Source: Bryum argenteum
Taxonomy: Eukaryota; Streptophyta; Bryopsida; Bryales; Bryaceae
DNA length: 64,000 bases
Reading direction: 5' to 3'
Assembly (NCBI GenBank): GCA_037043015.1
Contig: CM073321.1
Location: 27,951,010 to 28,015,009 of the forward strand
Shown: positions 8,422 to 18,912 of the stretch, in pieces
How positions within the stretch are numbered: position 1 is the stretch's first letter
Layout: every line of letters starts with the position of its first letter
The notes under the pieces: model-generated
The model's input: only the letters and a program-made list of their open reading frames with translations
Told to the model about the DNA's origin: nothing
Database searches by the model: none
Translations under genes and position numbers: made by a program

Positions 8422-11111
8422 CAATCTTCACTAGTACAACCTACTTCGCACGCCTCGCATGTCGTTGGTGGCGGTATTTTGCAACCTCGTCGTCTCCGAC
8501 AACATTGTCATTGCCACTCAATTTTGCGGCGTCGACGTCCGCATCGACCATGCCCCAGATTGGAGAGACACTCCACCTCCCCACTTCTACCAACATCTCC
8601 CAACTCGTGCCAGGCAAATTTCCACCAGAGCGCCTTGCGGAGTATGCCGACCTCCCCGCTCCATCCGAGGGGTACTAGATCGTCAAGCGCTCGGGCAAGT
8701 ATCACGCCTGCCTCTGGGCGTTTAGGCATGGCCTATGTTTTAAACGTAGGAATTCCTACATCAGCCAGGAGGGACTTGAGAACCTCTCCATCTGGAATTG
8801 GTGCAAGTGGATGTTTGACAACCTCTCCGCAAAATCTGTCAAATCCAGATGACCGACACGTGGTTGCTACCCTTGGCCGAAGTAATCGACAAATTCATGC
8901 TCTCTTTCTTTCCGGAGGCTGGAAATCCCTATACAGATTGGATAAGCATGGCAACCATCAACAAACGCCAACAAGACGAGAACCTGGTGAATCGATACAT
9001 GGAACCGGACTACATCATGGCCCAACCTGATTGGGGCACGACGCCTACACTCAACTCCGCGCCTTCCCCAACTTCAGCATCCAGCCAATCCAGCACTCCC
9101 TCAGCATGGGTCCAGTCAGAGGAAAGGCCCGGCCCTCTTATGCGCGGCATGGAGCACAAGCCGACAGACTTGGCGCCTCTGTTCCCGTTGGCCATTCTCG
9201 CACTGATCCAATATTGGCATTCGGATCTGACACTAAGTCGACTCTACCCTCTTCAACGGACGTCACTCTGACAGGTACACCCAAAAGTTTCAAATCTGCA
9301 TCCCCCACCGGAGCCTATGCAGATTCTCGACAACGTAGTCCCTCTCCCACCAATTCAAGTGTTCGCTGTCCACGCTTTGTCTCTGCCATCCTTTAGCAAG
9401 CACGTCGACAGCGCATTCGGTCGGGTACCCCTTTTCCACCTATCTTCTTTACCCCGCTACCAGCATTCGCTTCCGACGGTACGTGCCACCTTCTCCAAAT
9501 TTGAGAACGCCATTCTTGAAATGGAGCAACAGTTGGCGGCTGCTCGACTTCACCACTCGACACTAGGACAGGATAAGGCTCGAATCGAGAATAGCTGCCT
9601 CTTCCAAAGACAACACTGCGCTCCGCCAGCAAGCCGCTCAACGTGCTACGGAGCTAACCACTTGGACTACCAAGGTCAACCAACTCCAAGCCAAAGTTAT
9701 AACCCTGCAACACTCGAACTCCAAGCAACTGGCCACCATCACCCGCCTGCAAGGCGAGCTCGCCAACAAAAACACTACGATCGACCACCTTCGGACTGAA
9801 GGCAATCGCTTTATTGTCGAATGTGATTGTCATCAAATTGCGCTCAACCAAGCCACTGCCGAGTCGACCCTCCAGCAAGGCAAAATAAGTCGAACTCGGT
9901 CACTCCAACGAAGCACTAGACGTACGCGCAAGCCAACTCCACCAACTCTGCAAGACCAAGTGCGACCTCAAAGGACACGCCCTTTCTTTAATCCAGCTCC
10001 TCTATCACATGCTCCAAGACACCCGCAGTCAACTCTATTGCTGTAGTTGACAGATATTGTGGGTCCACGAGACCCACAAGATTCTCGACCCCACTGTTTT
10101 TGACATCGACAAGGATGTGGCGGTTTCTCCACACCAACCCCTACCAAAGGCCGCGTGGGCCGCCACCGGCCTCAACTTTGAGGATGAAAGTAGTAGCGAC
10201 AATGAGTATTTTGACGACGACTCAGACTCGTCCGGCCCCCACATCCGCTCTCAATGCCCGATTGCATCGGAACACATTCGTATGCAAGAAGAAGTAAGAA
10301 TGGACGAGGAATTGGAGACAAAGACTACACGACAAACTCACCAACATCACAACGAACGCGACAACAACATACAGGACAATGATCACCCCATCCACCCGGC
10401 TCAAAGGATACCTTAGGCCATACAACCCCGGAGGCCTCCCGCGATACTAGTAGCGGCGACACCACTCGACCTCCATCTACCGGTCCACTGTCGGCTTCTC
10501 CGCCACCTCCTCCAACTGTTACATCCCCGGCAGCACCGACCCAACGGTTGAGTCAACTTCAAGCTACCGAGCCCGACTACAACCTCGTGAACTCTCTAGG
10601 GTTGATACAACCAACAGCGGCCATTGGCCTCTCGTCCATCCTGCTGGATGATGCTGCGGATGCATTCACAACCCAGTTTGAGATCTCTCCTAACCGTGTT
10701 GGAGTCCAGGTACCCTTGCACCGCCAACCCATTGACTTTGCGGCAGTAAACTTTGGCATTGATTCTCCGCCACCACAACCGCTACAGGCGCGTACGCCCC
10801 TCAACTAGTGGAGGTACTCTTCTTTGACGAGGACACTGCTCTCCGTCCCCCTTGCCCATTCAAATTGCACCGACAGCCACCGAATCGTCCATTCCGGCCA
10901 CCACGAGGCGCTAGCATTCGTCCGCTTGGGAGCACACACGTACTCCACCCCCGACTCCGAACACCCGAAGTAACTCGTTGACACTCAAGTCGACTTTGGC
11001 CACGGAGTTATTTCTCAACTCTCACCTTGCCATTTCTTCGGTGCGACTTCTTTTCAGCGTCAATCTTGTTGAGCACGTCACAGAGGTGAATGTAGTTTAG
11101 AAGAAGGGCAA
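8422..11111 (+). mobile_element. Decayed LTR-retroelement interior, Pro-rich and coiled-coil regions
   Basis: This GC-richer stretch holds several overlapping Pro/Ser/Thr-rich frames on +. About 9500-9800 has coiled-coil character, with runs of Gln/Leu/Ala heptads. It ends in a purine tract directly before an LTR start at 11112. A gag-like or 3' accessory region of a gypsy-type element is likely, because the gypsy element at 47-53.8 kb has a comparable Pro-rich region before the same kind of LTR start. It is broken in several places and no pol domain is recognisable. Confidence 0.45.
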
Positions 11112-11600
11112 TGTTAACCAAATATTCTTTGAATATTCTCTTTTTCACTATCTATACCCGGTAGGTATGGACTTACAAGTAGATAACGAGCAGAAACGAC
11201 ACTAGCCAAGGGTTGTTACCCGATAGGTCAACCGACCTACCCATAGGCCGAATTGACTCTAGTATCGACCGGGCCTCAAACCCCTTACCAATATGTACTC
11301 AACTCTCTTTGGAGAAGATGTTGTTTATTCTCATAATTATGTTATATTTTGCTAGTAATTCAAAGCGAGTCGACTTGATCTTTGCTTGCTTATACTCCTA
11401 AGCTTGGTATTCAGATCAATCGACCTCTTCTTGCTTTTATAAACTCAAATCCTTTTTTAATGCTGATTCTACAGCCGACCTCTGGGTCGACTATGTGTTA
11501 GGTCCGCATTGATATTTTCAATCCGCAAACCGACTTATGAGGTCGATATGGATTTATTTCTTTTGTAGTGATTTCATACTACTCTGAGACTTGATATCTA
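11112..11600 (+). mobile_element. LTR of a gypsy-type element (right end approximate)
   Basis: The sequence starts TGTTAACCAAATATTC right after the purine tract GAAGAAGGGCAA. The minus-strand gypsy element at 47-53.8 kb has the same kind of start (TGTTAACGAAATATTC, reading down from 47561) after GGGAGGGCAA. Both contain a TATACCCGG-like segment about 45-55 bp in. The two LTRs therefore belong to related families. The right end is an estimate. Confidence 0.6.
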
Positions 11601-12820
11601 GAACTGATTACTAACCTAAACCATTTTCTGTAGTTCGATCACTTAAGCGTTATTAAACTAAATATGAACAATCCACATTCCATATTTTACTAGCACCAAA
11701 AGTTGCATAAATGGATGGATCTCGCGATGCAATGGTATGAGGAAGCCTTAGACACTGAGCTTGTTAATTTAGGAAGTAATTCAGTGAGGAATTGGTTTGC
11801 TTAAGAATAAAAAGAAAAAATCATGAGATAGATCGAGATATCGACCGATCTGTAATTGTGGTTGGAGGAGTGTATTACAGTAGTGGAGAGTCATAATTAA
11901 AAAAAGACTAGAGAAATGTAGACTTGTGTTCTGAACATAGGAAAGTGGGAAAAATAAAGTTACGACGTTATTAAGACGAAAGAGTAACGAACCAAATCCT
12001 CAGCATGGGTTGGTTCTGAGAACTATAAGTGAAACATCAAAAAGTTACACGACTACGAGTACCCATTTTGGGTCGGAAGAAACACCAATCTTCTGCACAA
12101 ACTTGAACGCACATTAAAAGAAAAGAATGGCAATCAGAAAAGAACAACAGAAAATGACCATTACACCTCTTACACATGGGTCGATCCCCCGATACAGATA
12201 AGGAAATTAGCATCATAATCTATTCACAAAATGCGGATAAAATAACAAAAGAACAGATTCAAACACAGCCATAATACATCAACTGCATGAGTGGGGTATA
12301 AGGAAAATGACATCTTTTAGGCAAAAGGTAACCAGTACAAAAAACAAATGAATACAAAGTCGTGGTACATCACATCGCGCAATCGCCCCATGGCAAGCGT
12401 CATTTTCATATTTTATTTTTGGAGCCATCAAATCGCTTTCAGCAAGTCGCGTCATTTGACAGGAAATAAATGCGGTCACAGAAGCAAACATAGTCTGTAG
12501 TTGAAATGGGGGGGTCCACCGATGCACTATAGTATAATAGATTTAGGAACATTTAATAACTTCATAGAAACCAAGCAGAAAGTGCACAATATGTATTGGT
12601 GGATCCTCCTATATATAAGTGAGACTTCAGAGCATGAATTTATCATCATTCAATGTACTAAAATACGGTGGATTTCACCTAAATACGTTATACGAAAGGA
12701 TAGAGCGGGCCTCTGCAAATGATTATTACACAAACTAATATCCATAAAACAGTTTGCGCATTGGACGAATAACAATGTTTGATGGCTACTTATAGGCTAT
12801 CTTTACACACGGAAATAAAA
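11600..12820. other. AT-rich DNA without a supported gene
   Basis: Only short, unrelated open frames occur (12279-12527 minus; 12501-12722 plus). A GATC-type half-palindrome, TCGATCCCCCGAT, lies at 12181-12193. It resembles the sites near the minus-strand DUF7869 copy and may mark the outer part of that element. Confidence 0.5.
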
Positions 12821-12824
12821 TTCA

Positions 12825-13232
12825 TTACAGTGATCGCTGTAACTCTACATGGAGAGACATGAGCTCTTTAGTGCTCATTTCTGCAAATGGCTTGTGTAGG
12901 TAAACACTTCGATAGAAGGCAGCATGAGGACGACATTGCAACTTCTTGAAGTCATTCCATATCGTCCGCACCTAGAAGACGACTTGTTGAGCTAGGGAAA
13001 CCCAATATGGAACCTGCAATATTGCTGCATAATAAACGGCTAACTTCATAGCAAAATACTCCACATGGGTGTGAAGGTATGTCCTGAAAAGTGAGCATGT
13101 TCTAGCAAGGTCGACGATGAGTGGCAAGGACTCAAAGTCCAGGTAGAACTTAAAATCCAGATGCCACACACAGTCTGTATGGATAGACTGCAGAATGAAA
13201 TGTGCAAATATAGCGACGAAGGTCGGACCCAT
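12825..13232 (-). other. Unassigned minus-strand frame with one in-frame stop
   Basis: From 13232 the frame reads MGPTFVAIFAHFILQSIH... to LAQQVVF, meets one TAG, then continues in the same frame as VRTIWNDFKKLQCRPHAAF to LHVELQRSL. The upstream side ends in TGTTTGTAG just before the ATG, a possible splice acceptor. The composition looks protein-like, but I recognise no family and found no paralogue in the window. It could be a last exon, a pseudogene or chance. Confidence 0.25.
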
Positions 13233-14660
13233 CTACAAACACCCAAACAAATCAATCAGAGAAGTTGACAGTCATCAATCGGATCTTAAGACAGCGAGAG
13301 TGCATCTGCAAGCAATACCGAAAATAGAATTTAAAAACCTGAAATCAAGAGCAAAAGTAAGAAGATCACCTGAAATACTAAACATTTGCCCTGATTTGCA
13401 AGAGTGGAAAACGACAAAGACATGCTATGAGAATAAGCTAGTCTAGCAAGGTATAAGCTCTTCGGTGTAAGTTAAGTCGTCTCCTCTCAATGGAATGAAC
13501 AACAATACTAGAAAGTGAATTGCCTCCGAACAGTAGAATCCTAGACGACATGCAAAGGAGTGAGGAAAATCACAATGAAGGATATCTTAAATAGCAGCAT
13601 GCATTTGAGGAAGAGAAGCTCCAAATATACTGAAAGGTTGAATCCAACATCAGACAGTATGAGGACCACTCTAGATTCAAAGATGGCGGCCAACGGCACG
13701 TGTAATCATGAGAGCCATCATAAGGACTGAAGTACTTAAGAATAAGATTGCTTTTGATGAGTATTCACGTAATTCAAGAGGACAATGCCTAAACTATGGA
13801 TTATTAGGCACAACCATTGTTAATTGGCCTTGAAATATTGCAATTCCATATTGTATGAAGTGATTGGTTGACGCCCCGAAGGACAATACTAGAGAAGTCT
13901 TTGAAGAGAGTAATATGTATTAAATAAAGGACTACCTATACAGTAATGACAAAAAATAACACTAACTTAGCTAATCACCATTTGTGAACATAAATAGGAC
14001 ATAAAAAAATTTGGCCGTAGATCATATCATTCGTATAATATAAACAGTTGACGCCTCCAAGGACTATGACAAATATGTAGAGTAAAATAAATAGAAGTAC
14101 CTAAAACTTATCGCGCCCGATAAGATTGACAGGCATGAAAGAATGAAGCCTAAAAAACAGATGGATAGCCTAGTGGGTATAGAAATTAAAGCAAACAAGC
14201 AAAGAAAAGTAAACAAATTACCTTGTCCCCAGCAGAATTGGGAAAGAAAAAGACACGGTTAGTAAGTAGGCCCCTATCAGTAAAAGAGGTAAGGGTGAGA
14301 ACTATCAAGAGACAATATGCAAAGAAGAAGGGTGACCTCTCAGTCAATGTGACAATGTACAACATGTTGTACGTAACATTCTAATTTAGCTAGTCTCTAA
14401 TATGAAAACGTTATGAAAATGAGCTTCATACAGATAAGACTCACGTATTGAATAATATTAAAAAGTATAATCTTTTAAAGTCAATTACGGAAAACAAGAC
14501 CAAAAAATGATGTTCAAGACGGCTTGATATGTCAATATTGGTTTCAGTACTCATGCTTATGACAATCAAATTCGGAATTGAAATATAGTCAACTGATCAG
14601 AAAAGTCACGTCATCTCGGAGATGTAGAAAAACTTTGTGAAATAAAAATAAAAATATCTG
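13233..14660. other. No supported gene
   Basis: The DNA is AT-rich with scattered stops in all frames and no repeat or RNA gene that I could recognise. Introns of a minus-strand gene ending near 12825 are possible but unsupported. Confidence 0.4.
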
Positions 14661-14661
14661 T

Positions 14662-14681
14662 CATCGGGGGATCGCCCGATG
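14662..14681. repeat. GATC-centred near-palindrome at the 3' side of DUF7869 copy 2
   Basis: CATCGGGGGATCGCCCGATG is a 20-bp near-perfect palindrome about 45 bp beyond the stop of the minus-strand DUF7869 gene. It is the best-formed member of the site family that fills the arrays at 18.2-18.9 and 22.6-23.6 kb. Confidence 0.8.
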
Positions 14682-14724
14682 ATGCACTTCACTCTGCCCC
14701 AAAAAGATATGCCTTCATTACGGG

Positions 14725-15195
14725 TCAGCATTCATTGGCTCTTGTTAAGTTGTCTAAGGCACGAGCTATATCTTTCTTGGGAATAGTACGAGACTTCGGA
14801 TTACTAATCTTAGAGAATGACGCGTACAACACAGCGCCAACGTCAATCCACTCAGGACGACGGTCCTCCACAACCCACTTGGCACACCAACAATTCTTGT
14901 ACTTCTTTGTCATGTCTTGCACTACGTTTTGGGGCTCCCAATACATGATAAGAAACTTCCCGTACCCAGCAACACCCTCGTCCCTACAAATACGTGACAC
15001 TGCTCCACCTAGCCACACATGACATATTGCTGGGTTTTCGGATCCTAGGAGGACCCACCAAAGAAGAGCGATCTGGCGCCAGGGGTTAAATCTTTCTTCA
15101 GGCCTCTCATTAGTAGGCCCATAGTATGCCTCAATCTCTTTGTCCTTCGGAGTAACGTCCAGTGGTAGCAAAGTTAGGCGTGGGACGCAGAACAA
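14725..15195 (-). CDS. DUF7869 copy 2, C-terminal adaptor
   Basis: This 156-codon frame contains RFNPWRQIALLWWVLLG, FLIMYWEPQNVVQDMTKKY and WVVEDRRPEWIDVGAVLYASF. It parallels WKVEDTHIPEWLHADAIF in copy 1. A small all-beta adaptor domain is likely; partner and function are unknown. Confidence 0.5.
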   Translation of the reverse strand: MFCVPRLTLLPLDVTPKDKEIEAYYGPTNERPEERFNPWRQIALLWWVLLGSENPAICHVWLGGAVSRICRDEGVAGYGKFLIMYWEPQNVVQDMTKKYKNCWCAKWVVEDRRPEWIDVGAVLYASFSKISNPKSRTIPKKDIARALDNLTRANEC

Positions 15196-15396
15196 GGGCC
15201 CTCGCCAATCGTGAAGCAGCTAGAAGCCCTCAACTAAGCAAGACACTGTGGGGGGCAAAGGCTTTTAGATTTCTGCCAGCACTCGAGACCAATACTCTAC
15301 ATAAGGTTCAAATGCAGCAGCAAATGTTGAGCACCTCCTCCAACCACTCTCCCAGTACTCAATGTATTTACGAACTCCATGCATCGTGAAAGTTTG

Positions 15397-15798
15397 TTAA
15401 TCTGTTGCTTTGGCTGCAGCCTGCTGCGCCTTCGCTTGATTCCCCGTTTCTGATGAAACTTTGCTGCCCCACATATGCTTGAAAGGAATTGGGTTCGGAT
15501 CACGAGACGGTAGTAAAGGTAGCATGTTGATGTCTTCTTTCCGAAGACAAATTGGTGGTTTGTTACGCGGTTGCCACTGGGAATCCACCACTGACTTCTT
15601 CCATCTCATTACCGGCCAGCCGTCCGAGTCAACATAGAACTTGAAAAGATGCATCTCCCCAAGTCCAATCAATTGATTTGCTCCGTCGCATTGGTAACCC
15701 TTGACGTAAGACTTGAAATCTGCAACTTCTTGCACAGACTTCGGCATGAACGACAATTCTTGAGACGGTATGAAAGCTTTCATAAGGTCTGCAAGCAC
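15397..15798 (-). CDS. DUF7869 copy 2, segment after the core
   Basis: It reads FKSYVKGYQ...LIGLGEMHLFKFYVDSDGWPVMRWKK, aligning with FKGYIKDYI...LVGHSEGQQFKFYKHDNGWPMMQYK in copy 1. Upstream of it, across 15800-16000, lies the core with HTYEDIDA, in frame but with stops. Confidence 0.55.
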   Translation of the reverse strand: MLADLMKAFIPSQELSFMPKSVQEVADFKSYVKGYQCDGANQLIGLGEMHLFKFYVDSDGWPVMRWKKSVVDSQWQPRNKPPICLRKEDINMLPLLPSRDPNPIPFKHMWGSKVSSETGNQAKAQQAAAKATD

Positions 15799-16234
15799 GA
15801 AGGTATCTCTGCTCTTGAGTGCCTTTGAGAGATGGCTAATTTACGCATCAATATCTTCATAAGTATGTCTGGCTAATAGGAACCCAGCCTGGATTTCTTG
15901 GAATGCCCCCTTGGCTGTAAGTAGTGACAGAAATGACATCAGATACTTGTTATTGTTGTCCTTTGCGGAATTGTCTAACTAAAGATACAGTTTCTTAGGT
16001 AGTGGAGACCCGCCAATAAATTTGTTTGGATCCAAGACCGTTAGGGCATCGATGCACGTGAATTTTCAGCGTAACAATGCTTCAAAGAGAGATTTAGCTG
16101 GTGGATGAGGAAAGAGTGCCCTTGATTCTCGAAGTGGAGGCTCTAGAAGCTGCCTAAAGAGCTTTGCAAGAGAGAAAATTGTGGCATTGGGATCGGACGG
16201 CCAGCAGTCCGATGAGTAATGCGCATGGGCGCCG

Positions 16235-16576
16235 TCATTGTGGCCATGAGCAACCATTCCCGTCACGTTCATTAAAACCGCCAGTTGTTGCCTTCGTTGT
16301 AGTCCTCATCCGTGAAAGAGCTGTCTTCGTAGTATCCAAATTGTCATGAATCACACATAGATATTCTTGAGGATTCCGCTTTGACTCTTCATGCCAAGTT
16401 GCATATAGCCGACGACAGGACGCTTGGTGATGCAAATGAGAAAGTTTCTGCTTTATGAATGAAACATACTCAGGACTGCCATTAGAACTCTTTAGAATAA
16501 ACTGCTGAAGGGTGTTGCACTCGGTACATTTTGCAAAACTACTCCCAACGGGTTTGATAGCAACTTTATTAAACAT
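16235..16576 (-). CDS. DUF7869 copy 2, Cys/His middle module
   Basis: The piece carries AKCTECNTLQQF, LSHLHHQASCRR and YLCVIHDNLDTTKTA, each aligning with the middle module of copy 1. The homologous text begins upstream at the splice acceptor (16640) with NLSYGLPPVSQSAISRIKT. The frame then slips near 16260, and MVAHGHNDGAHAHYSSD continues in another frame (16272-16066). Confidence 0.55.
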   Translation of the reverse strand: MFNKVAIKPVGSSFAKCTECNTLQQFILKSSNGSPEYVSFIKQKLSHLHHQASCRRLYATWHEESKRNPQEYLCVIHDNLDTTKTALSRMRTTTKATTGGFNERDGNGCSWPQ

Positions 16577-16836
16577 GTCTGTCTTGATTCGGCTAATTGC
16601 AGACTGACTGACTGGCGGCAGGCCGTAGGAAAGGTTCGTCTGCGAAAGAATTCAAAAAAATCAGGTTAGATGAAAATCGTCTCATTTCCTATTACAAGCA
16701 AAGCAGACCTATTACTACAAATATCTAGACCCAAGAAGCCTCGCTCAGGCATGGGGCGACCTCCCCATTCCGACCTTAAAAACATCTCAATGCGAAGGTA
16801 GGAATTTACCTCATTAACATTGGCGTGAACTTTCCT

Positions 16837-17409
16837 CTAGTTGTTAAGGGCCGAAAGATACTTCAATGTGTCGATACGGCGGGGTTTTCCGGTTCCGCGC
16901 ATTAGGTTAGGCATCTGATCAACGTTCTCAGACACAATTGCTGCAATTGTGCCCATAGCTTGAACCGTCCCGATGAGGGGACGCTTGATGCCTTTATTTT
17001 CATGGTGACCAGAAAGAACACCTTTCTTGAAGTTTCGAATGTATCCATAGAATGTTGATCTGGCGATACCATGAATTTTATACCACGCCGTAGTGCACAC
17101 CTTAAGTCCCATAAAAGTCATGAACTTCACTCTGACCCCCCGTTTGGAGTGCAATTGTCCACCGGCTGCGATGCAGTACTCATGCCTGTCCTGATACTCT
17201 TTTAGATAGAAACAGCTGTCTAACGGAGCGAGAATGTGACCATGGAAATCGATGGCAACACAGTTAATTGCAACACTTCTTCGCGCTGTCTCCCGTAATT
17301 TTAGTGTTGAAGGAAATGACAGGACTTTCACGGCGCTTTCTCCTGACAAAGCAATAGGGAGGTTTCTAAATCCCCCCGTATATGCATCAGGGTCGGCAAC
17401 TTCGAGCAA
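16837..17409 (-). CDS. DUF7869 copy 2, HTH-like module
   Basis: This is a 190-codon open piece of the pseudogene above. It carries DSCFYLKEYQDRHEYC, then CTTAWYKIHGIARSTFYGYI (about residues 118-137) and HENKGIKRP. It is in the same frame as the N-terminal piece that starts at 17886, with two stops between them. Its own stop (TAG) lies 30 bp before the splice donor; the homologous text resumes after it as KVHANVNE, then the intron. Confidence 0.55.
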   Translation of the reverse strand: MLEVADPDAYTGGFRNLPIALSGESAVKVLSFPSTLKLRETARRSVAINCVAIDFHGHILAPLDSCFYLKEYQDRHEYCIAAGGQLHSKRGVRVKFMTFMGLKVCTTAWYKIHGIARSTFYGYIRNFKKGVLSGHHENKGIKRPLIGTVQAMGTIAAIVSENVDQMPNLMRGTGKPRRIDTLKYLSALNN

Positions 17410-18209
17410 GGACGCGAAGTGTTGAAGTCTGTCAGTCAGGGATCAACCATTGAATGCAAAAGAACATTCCGAAAGGAGCCACTTCTAATGCGTGATAGAG
17501 GACATGATATCACCGGTCATCACCTGAAGAACGGTGACTCCAACAGAGTCCTCACCAAGAATACCATCCTGGTAGGGGTCACTGGGATTGCAACAATTTA
17601 TTCTACCCGAAGCTATAACAACCCCGTCATCACCCATTCTCATTACCTCGTGTCCCACCCACTTGGATCTTGTAATATAAGGGGAGTCCACACCCTCATG
17701 AGTATCATGAGTGTGGGAGTCTTCCGGTGGAATCATCAAGTCCATGACTTTCCAAAGCACAGTCTTATCAACTGCCTGGCCGAGGACACTAACACCTACC
17801 TGGAGTGGATGGAGGGGCAAGGATAAAAATAGTGGAATGATCTTGGATGGCTGTAGCAATACAAAGTCATTGTTGTTATTTAGCACATGAACACCCCGCC
17901 AGTCGCCAGCAGCATGTGCTTCAAGAATAAAACTTGTCCCCGCCTCTCCAATCCTAAGAAAAGAAGAGTCACATCCATCCCATTCCGATAAACAATGTCG
18001 TGTGAAGTGCTTCCACTAACCCAATCAGAATTTGAGAAGCTACGCAATGCCATTATGTAGAGTAGACGTGTATTGTGCGCTATGGATGCAACTGAGTATA
18101 ATTAAAATATCAACACTTGAATCTCACAGTCGCCTGAGGTTGATCAAAAAATGTTGCACTTGTCTCGTTGATGGAGGTCTCATACAATGTTGGCGGTCAC
18201 CGCGATTCC

Positions 18210-18912
18210 CCAAGGTGTATCGGGGGATCACCCAATGTTGGTAATTACCATGTACAATCTCCAAAGATGAATCCGGGAAGCGCCAGATGATAGCTGTCAA
18301 CAAGATCTTTTGAGGTGTATCGGGGGATTGCCTGATGTTGGTTGCCACTACAACCTCGTCGAGTGTATCGGTGGATCGCCCCATGTTGGATATTGCCGCA
18401 ACCTTGTATGGCATATTGGGGGATCACCCAATGTTGGATGTCACTTCAACCACGTTGGATGTATCGGTGGATCGCCCAATATTGGCTATCACTACAACCT
18501 TGTTCGGCGTATTGGGAGATCGCTCGATGTTGGCTCTGACTACAATCTCGTCGGGCGTATCAATGGGATCTCCTGATATTGGCTATGACTACAACCTTAT
18601 CATGGGATCGCCCAATGCTAGCCTTGAATATAATCTCTTTGCTGTATTGGGGGACCGCCCAATGCTATCTCCCACGACTATTCCCTAGGTGTATCGAGGA
18701 ATCTCCCAATCATTCTTGTCACTACATCCTCGCCAATGTATTGGGGGATTGCTTGATAATAGCCTCGAGTATAATAGCCCCCCAATAGGCTATATTGGGA
18801 GGCCGCCCGATGTTGGCACCCGCGAAAATCTTTTAGGTGTATCGAGGAATCTTCCGATGTTGGCTTTCACTACAACCTCGTCGGGTGTATCGAGGGATTG
18901 CCCGATACCGAA
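18210..18912. repeat. Array of about 14 GATC-centred near-palindromes, ~48-bp period
   Basis: Units read about GTGTATCGGTGGATCGCCCGATGTTGG with a less conserved tail like CTACAACCTCGTCGG. They start near 18210, 18314, 18361, 18412, 18459, 18507, 18554, 18600, 18642, 18690, 18737, 18790, 18838 and 18884. The core ATCGGgGGATCgCCCGAT is nearly palindromic. Short open frames on both strands here are by-products of the repeat. The array lies about 300 bp upstream of the minus-strand DUF7869 gene start. Confidence 0.92.

Larger units (their letters stand above)
14725..17886 (-). pseudogene. DUF7869-type gene, copy 2 (whole decayed gene)
   Basis: Reading down from about 17886, five blocks match copy 1 in order. 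The N-terminal block is TRSKWVGHEVMRMGDDGVV, against AKSKWVTKFV...SGDVV. Next is the HTH-like block CTTAWYKIHGIARSTFYGYI. After a 170-bp intron (16809-16640, GTAAAT...CGCAG) comes SQSAISRIKT...AKCTECN...HHQ...CVIHD...MVAHGHND. The DUF7869 core follows, LDNSAKDNNNKYLMSFL then HTYEDIDA (about 15850-16000), and finally the C-terminal adaptor. In-frame stops occur at several points, and the Cys cluster CCSKNCC of copy 1 is missing. Copy 1 has no intron at the equivalent place. The gene is divergent from the ParB-like gene and has a site array at 18.2-18.9 kb on its 5' side. Confidence 0.7.

Noticed and set aside
12279-12527. Minus-strand 82-codon frame
   Set aside because: No motif, no paralogue and no splice or promoter context.
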